64,000 nt of DNA from Neobacillus bataviensis (lineage in GTDB: Bacteria > Bacillota > Bacilli > Bacillales_B > DSM-18226), in the NCBI RefSeq assembly GCF_019969725.1, contig NZ_JAHXYW010000004.1, forward strand, positions 248,001-312,000, given 5' to 3'. How positions within the stretch are numbered: position 1 is the first letter of the stretch; every line of letters begins with the position of its first letter. The notes beneath the pieces are model-generated. The model was not told where the DNA came from, did not search any database, and worked only from the letters and a program-made list of their open reading frames with translations. Shown in pieces: positions 60,701 to 64,000 of the stretch. A program made the position numbers and the translations under genes.

Positions 60701-61831
60701 ATGGCTGCTGAAAAATCAGCCCGTTCAAAAGAGGCCGAAAATGAATTAACTCTTGAACAAGTGAAAGATCAATTAACAGAAATGGGCAAAAAAGTCGGCG
60801 TCCTAGCCTATGATGATATAGCCGAAAAAATGGCTAATTTTGAATTAGAATCTGATCAAATGCATGAATTTTATGATTTTTTAGGTGATCAGGGAATAGA
60901 ATTAGTTGGTGAAAGTGACGAGGAAGACCCTAACATAAAGGAACTGTCCAAGGACGATGATGAAGAATTTGATTTAAATGATTTAAGTGTTCCTCCAGGA
61001 GTAAAGATCAATGACCCAGTCCGCATGTATTTAAAGGAAATTGGCCGGGTTGATCTACTTTCCGCTAACGAGGAAAAAGAGTTGGCGCTTCGTATTGAAC
61101 AAGGTGACGAGGAAGCCAAACGACGTCTTGCAGAGGCTAATCTAAGACTTGTTGTAAGCATCGCTAAACGGTATGTTGGCCGTGGGATGTTATTCCTTGA
61201 TCTAATTCAGGAAGGCAATATGGGATTAATTAAGGCCGTAGAAAAATTTGATTATCAAAAAGGTTTTAAGTTCAGTACCTATGCTACTTGGTGGATTCGT
61301 CAGGCGATTACGCGTGCGATCGCAGACCAAGCAAGAACGATTCGTATCCCAGTTCATATGGTAGAGACGATTAATAAGCTAATTCGAGTTCAGCGTCAAT
61401 TACTTCAGGATCTTGGCCGCGAACCGACACCGGAAGAAATTGGTGAAGACATGGATTTAACGCCAGATAAAGTAAGGGAAATTCTTAAAATTGCCCAAGA
61501 ACCTGTTTCCTTAGAAACACCGATTGGTGAAGAGGATGATTCCCATCTTGGCGATTTTATTGAAGATCAGGATGCAACTTCACCGTCAGAACATGCAGCA
61601 TATGAGCTTTTAAAAGAGCAGCTCGAGGATGTGCTTGATACATTAACTGATCGTGAAGAAAATGTTCTTCGCCTTCGCTTTGGGTTAGATGATGGCCGAA
61701 CTCGTACACTTGAAGAGGTTGGCAAGGTTTTCGGCGTAACCCGTGAGCGTATCCGTCAAATTGAAGCAAAAGCTCTAAGAAAATTACGTCATCCTAGCCG
61801 CAGCAAACGGTTAAAGGACTTTTTAGAATAA
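60701..61831 (+). CDS. sigA: Primary RNA polymerase sigma factor SigA
   Basis: 376 residues. Region 1.1 with acidic stretch ([21 protein letters not shown]), region 1.2-2 ([39 protein letters not shown]), region 3 and region 4 ([31 protein letters not shown]). ATG 60701 follows GGAAGGAGGGACC. Confidence 0.98.
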   Translation: MAAEKSARSKEAENELTLEQVKDQLTEMGKKVGVLAYDDIAEKMANFELESDQMHEFYDFLGDQGIELVGESDEEDPNIKELSKDDDEEFDLNDLSVPPGVKINDPVRMYLKEIGRVDLLSANEEKELALRIEQGDEEAKRRLAEANLRLVVSIAKRYVGRGMLFLDLIQEGNMGLIKAVEKFDYQKGFKFSTYATWWIRQAITRAIADQARTIRIPVHMVETINKLIRVQRQLLQDLGREPTPEEIGEDMDLTPDKVREILKIAQEPVSLETPIGEEDDSHLGDFIEDQDATSPSEHAAYELLKEQLEDVLDTLTDREENVLRLRFGLDDGRTRTLEEVGKVFGVTRERIRQIEAKALRKLRHPSRSKRLKDFLE

Positions 61832-61843
61832 AAATATACTTTT

Positions 61844-61881
61844 AAATAGTTTACTTCTTAAGAGGAGTAAACTATTTTTTT
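61844..61881 (+). terminator. sigA terminator
   Basis: AAATAGTTTACT / AGTAAACTATTT then TTTT. Confidence 0.9.
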
Positions 61882-62116
61882 GTACAAAAGGAAATGTAAG
61901 CACTTACTCTGTTTTCATTTATTTTACTGAATTGTCTCTCATTTTGCAAATAGCCATCTATAAATTGGTATTGGGAAAAATTTCATTTTATTTTGTGGGA
62001 ATAAGATTAATTTTGTTTTTATAATGAAAATAGTACAAATAACTCCCAATTTTAAACGCCAGCATTTTTACTATATTATATTCGGATAATATAATATTTT
62101 TAAAAATTTTTAAATG
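61882..62116 (+). other. Gene-free AT-rich gap after sigA
   Basis: No ORF with a ribosome binding site on either strand. The only structure I see is the AT-only inverted repeat ATATTATAT / ATATAATAT (62073-62081 with 62089-62097), just upstream of the promoter for the acyl-CoA dehydrogenase gene. It may be a regulator site or simply AT-rich DNA. Confidence 0.4.
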
Positions 62117-62146
62117 TTGAGAAATTTAAATGAATCCCCGTATAAT
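62117..62146 (+). promoter_or_regulatory. Promoter of the acyl-CoA dehydrogenase gene
   Basis: TTGAGA (62117-62122), 18-nt spacer, TATAAT (62141-62146), 42 nt before the start. Confidence 0.65.
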
Positions 62147-62187
62147 AATAAAGAAAGCGATTACAAAGTTGTTTTAGGGGGATGGAC

Positions 62188-63327
62188 ATGAATTTCGATT
62201 TAACTTCTGAACAAGAAATGATAAAACGGATGATTCGCCAGTTTGCTGATGAGGAAGTAGCACCTGGTGCGATAGAGCGTGATCGAACAAAACAATTTCC
62301 TGTAGAGATATTTAAAAAATTAGCTAATATGGGAATTATGGGACTTCCTTTCCCTGAAAAATATGGCGGAGGCGGGGCCGACACTGTTAGTTTTGCCATT
62401 GTTACGGAGGAGTTAAGCCGGGTATGTGCATCAACTGGTATTACCTATTCTGCTCACATTTCCTTAGGAGGGGCACCGCTATACTTATTTGGAACTGAAG
62501 AGCAAAAACAAAAATTTTTGAACCCCATTTGTACAGGCGAGTCATTCGGTGCTTTTGGTCTCACTGAACCGAACGCTGGCTCAGATGCAGGAGGCACTAG
62601 AACTTCAGCTAAAGAGGATAATGGTGAATTTATCATTAACGGCAATAAGTGCTTTATTACCAATGCAAGCTATGCAAACCATTTAGCTTTAACGGCAATC
62701 ACGGGTGAATCTGACGGGAAAAAAGAGATAAGCGCAATCATTGTTCCAACGAATGCACCGGGTTTTTCAGTAATTGATAACTATGAAAAAATGGGTTTAA
62801 ATGCATCGAATACAACGGAGCTTGTTCTAGAGGATGTAAGGGTCCCTGTCGAAAACCTTTTGGGGAAACGCGGAGAAGGCTTTAAGCAATTTTTAATTAC
62901 TCTTGATGGCGGCAGGATTGGTATTGGTGCCATGGCTGTAGGGATAGCTCAGGGGGCTTTTGAGAAGGCGCTTGCCTATGCTAAGGAAAGAAAACAATTC
63001 GGTAAATCCATTTCTTCTTTCCAAGCGATTCAATTTAAATTGGCAGATATGGCCATGAAAATTGAGTTAGCGCGAAATATGGTTCACAAAGCCGCATGGT
63101 TAAAGGATCAAGGGAGACCTTTTTCAAAAGAAGCAGCAATGTGTAAGTTATATGCTTCTGAAATTTGTATGGAGGTAACGAATCAGGCCGTACAAATTCA
63201 TGGCGGGTATGGCTATATGAAGGAGTATCAAGTTGAACGAATGATGCGTGATGCCAAACTGCTTGAAATTGGAGAAGGAACCTCTGAAGTACAAAGAATG
63301 GTTATTTCAAGATTAATTGGTTGTTAA
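62188..63327 (+). CDS. Acyl-CoA dehydrogenase
   Basis: 379 residues, FAD-dependent, oxidising acyl-CoA to trans-2-enoyl-CoA. Signatures: AFGLTEPNAGSDAGGTRT (about 130-147) and QIHGGYGYMKEYQVERMMRDAKLLEIGEGTSEVQR, with the catalytic glutamate expected in GEGTSE as in short-chain and branched-chain enzymes. The exact substrate cannot be read from sequence. ATG 62188 follows TAGGGGGATGG. It stands alone between terminators. Confidence 0.92.
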   Translation: MNFDLTSEQEMIKRMIRQFADEEVAPGAIERDRTKQFPVEIFKKLANMGIMGLPFPEKYGGGGADTVSFAIVTEELSRVCASTGITYSAHISLGGAPLYLFGTEEQKQKFLNPICTGESFGAFGLTEPNAGSDAGGTRTSAKEDNGEFIINGNKCFITNASYANHLALTAITGESDGKKEISAIIVPTNAPGFSVIDNYEKMGLNASNTTELVLEDVRVPVENLLGKRGEGFKQFLITLDGGRIGIGAMAVGIAQGAFEKALAYAKERKQFGKSISSFQAIQFKLADMAMKIELARNMVHKAAWLKDQGRPFSKEAAMCKLYASEICMEVTNQAVQIHGGYGYMKEYQVERMMRDAKLLEIGEGTSEVQRMVISRLIGC

Positions 63328-63346
63328 TAAATAAATAGGGGATTAT

Positions 63347-63386
63347 AAAAAGAGACTGAACAGATTGAATTGTTTTTAGTCTCTTT
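63347..63386 (+). terminator. Acyl-CoA dehydrogenase gene terminator
   Basis: AAAGAGACT...AGTCTCTTTTCTC with a long loop. Confidence 0.75.
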
Positions 63387-63520
63387 TCTCTTTTTTACAA
63401 AGATTATAGTGATAAAATAAGTTTAGGGCTTTTCCTTCTGTTCATTTTCAAGTAAAATAATAGTTGTTTGTAGACATTTTATTATTTACAAGGTATTCGT
63501 ACATAAGGGAGGTTATTATC

Positions 63521-63889
63521 TTGAAGAAAAATCCGGTTATTCCTTTTATTATCATCATGGTTTTTGGTATCGGACTAATGTTTTTATTGTCTTTCAAAGG
63601 CCTTGGAGATATGAAAGAAGTCGCAAAGGATAAGGGCGAAGGCGGCGGCAATGAGAAAACGGAAGTGGCTGCAACTAATCCAGAAGACATTTATAAACAA
63701 ACATGCATAGGCTGCCACGGCGACCAGTATCAAGGGGTTGTTGGACCATCATTAAAAGGTATTGGCAGCAAAATTTCTAAGGAAGAAATTATGACTGTCA
63801 TTACAAAAGGTAAAGGAAATATGCCTCCTGGCCTAGTTCCAGAAGAGCAAGCTGCTGCAATGGCAGATTGGGTATCAAAGATTAAGTAA
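63521..63889 (+). CDS. cccA: Cytochrome c-550
   Basis: 122 residues. N-terminal membrane anchor (about 5-25), a Gly/Glu/Lys linker, then a class I cytochrome c domain with heme site C62-I-G-C65-H66 and an axial Met in GNMPPGL. Membrane-bound electron carrier outside the cell. TTG 63521 follows AAGGGAGGTTATTATC; the frame is open 19 codons upstream but without that site. Same place as in B. subtilis (after sigA). Confidence 0.94.
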   Translation: MKKNPVIPFIIIMVFGIGLMFLLSFKGLGDMKEVAKDKGEGGGNEKTEVAATNPEDIYKQTCIGCHGDQYQGVVGPSLKGIGSKISKEEIMTVITKGKGNMPPGLVPEEQAAAMADWVSKIK

Positions 63890-63899
63890 TCAAGCAACA

Positions 63900-63936
63900 T
63901 AAAAAAGTCCTTTGCATCTGTAAAGGACTTTTTTAT
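63900..63936 (+). terminator. cccA terminator
   Basis: AAAAAAGTCCTTT / AAAGGACTTTTTT. Confidence 0.92.
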
Positions 63937-63957
63937 ATACTAGGCTTATTAAACTTG

Positions 63958-64000
63958 GTTGTTGATTTGCGCTCCAGGCGCTTGGATTTCCGCGGGCGTG
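63958..64000. repeat. Left end of a dispersed Bacillaceae intergenic repeat (cut by window edge)
   Basis: GTTGATTTGCGCTCCAGGCG, then CTTGGATTTCCGCGGGCG. This is how a common repeat of Bacillus-related genomes begins: a long imperfect palindrome with GCTCCAGGCGCTT and TTCCGCGGGCG arms. Only one arm is inside the window. Confidence 0.55.

Overview
The window is a stretch of chromosome from a low-GC, endospore-forming Bacillaceae bacterium. Gene order follows the Bacillus subtilis yrrO-to-cccA segment almost gene for gene. It carries sporulation genes (sigK, gpr, spoIIP, yqfC-yqfD, yqxA, sda), competence genes (comER, comEA, comEB, comEC) and Bacillus-type signals (CIRCE, a glycine T-box, TTG/GTG starts with strong Shine-Dalgarno sites). 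The single-chain glycyl-tRNA synthetase, deoC next to mtaB, and the GTGTCAGGCACC and GCTCCAGGCGCTT repeats point away from B. subtilis itself, perhaps towards a Neobacillus/Cytobacillus/Mesobacillus-like genus. The genus is an inference. I see no prophage, insertion sequence, CRISPR array, rRNA or tRNA gene. || Layout. 1-4222: end of a U32 peptidase-like tRNA hydroxylation gene, udk, greA, a class B penicillin-binding protein and yrrS. 4238-8003: yrzA on the minus strand, a remnant of yrrT running in frame into mtnN, then mccA, mccB and yrhC (methionine-to-cysteine conversion). 8053-9166: a cluster of very small genes behind a strong promoter, with two YrzI paralogues, a 26-codon ORF followed by twin hairpins, and three more mini-ORFs. 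9176-13080: an M3 oligopeptidase, a small Pro/Tyr-rich membrane peptide, an orphan response regulator and an Asp-box lipoprotein. 13092-15639: intact sigK, pssA, psd and sda, with DnaA boxes upstream of sda. 16057-21086: the yqeG-yqeH-aroE-yhbY-nadD-yqeK-rsfS-yqeM operon. 21158-25653: competence genes. 25731-30484: yqzM, holA, rpsT, gpr, spoIIP, yqxA. 30601-41788: lepA, hemW, the hrcA-grpE-dnaK-dnaJ heat-shock operon, prmA, rsmE, mtaB. 41880-54951: deoC, yqeW, rpsU, yqeY, nfeD, floA, yqfB-D, phoH, pgpH, ybeY, dgkA, cdd, era, yqzL, recO. 55009-61831: T-box-controlled glyQS, ccpN, the PEP synthase/PPDK regulator, a broken yqxD, dnaG and sigA (the macromolecular-synthesis region). 62188-63889: an acyl-CoA dehydrogenase and cytochrome c-550. 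|| Most genes are housekeeping and well conserved. The unusual material is concentrated in five places: the mini-gene cluster at 8.05-9.17 kb; two gene remnants (yrrT at 4.56 kb, yqxD at 58.5 kb); two places where a terminator hairpin also holds the ribosome binding site of the next gene (greA/pbpI and yqfB/yqfC); a structured, gene-free stretch before holA; and the DnaA/LexA-like control region between sda and yqeG.
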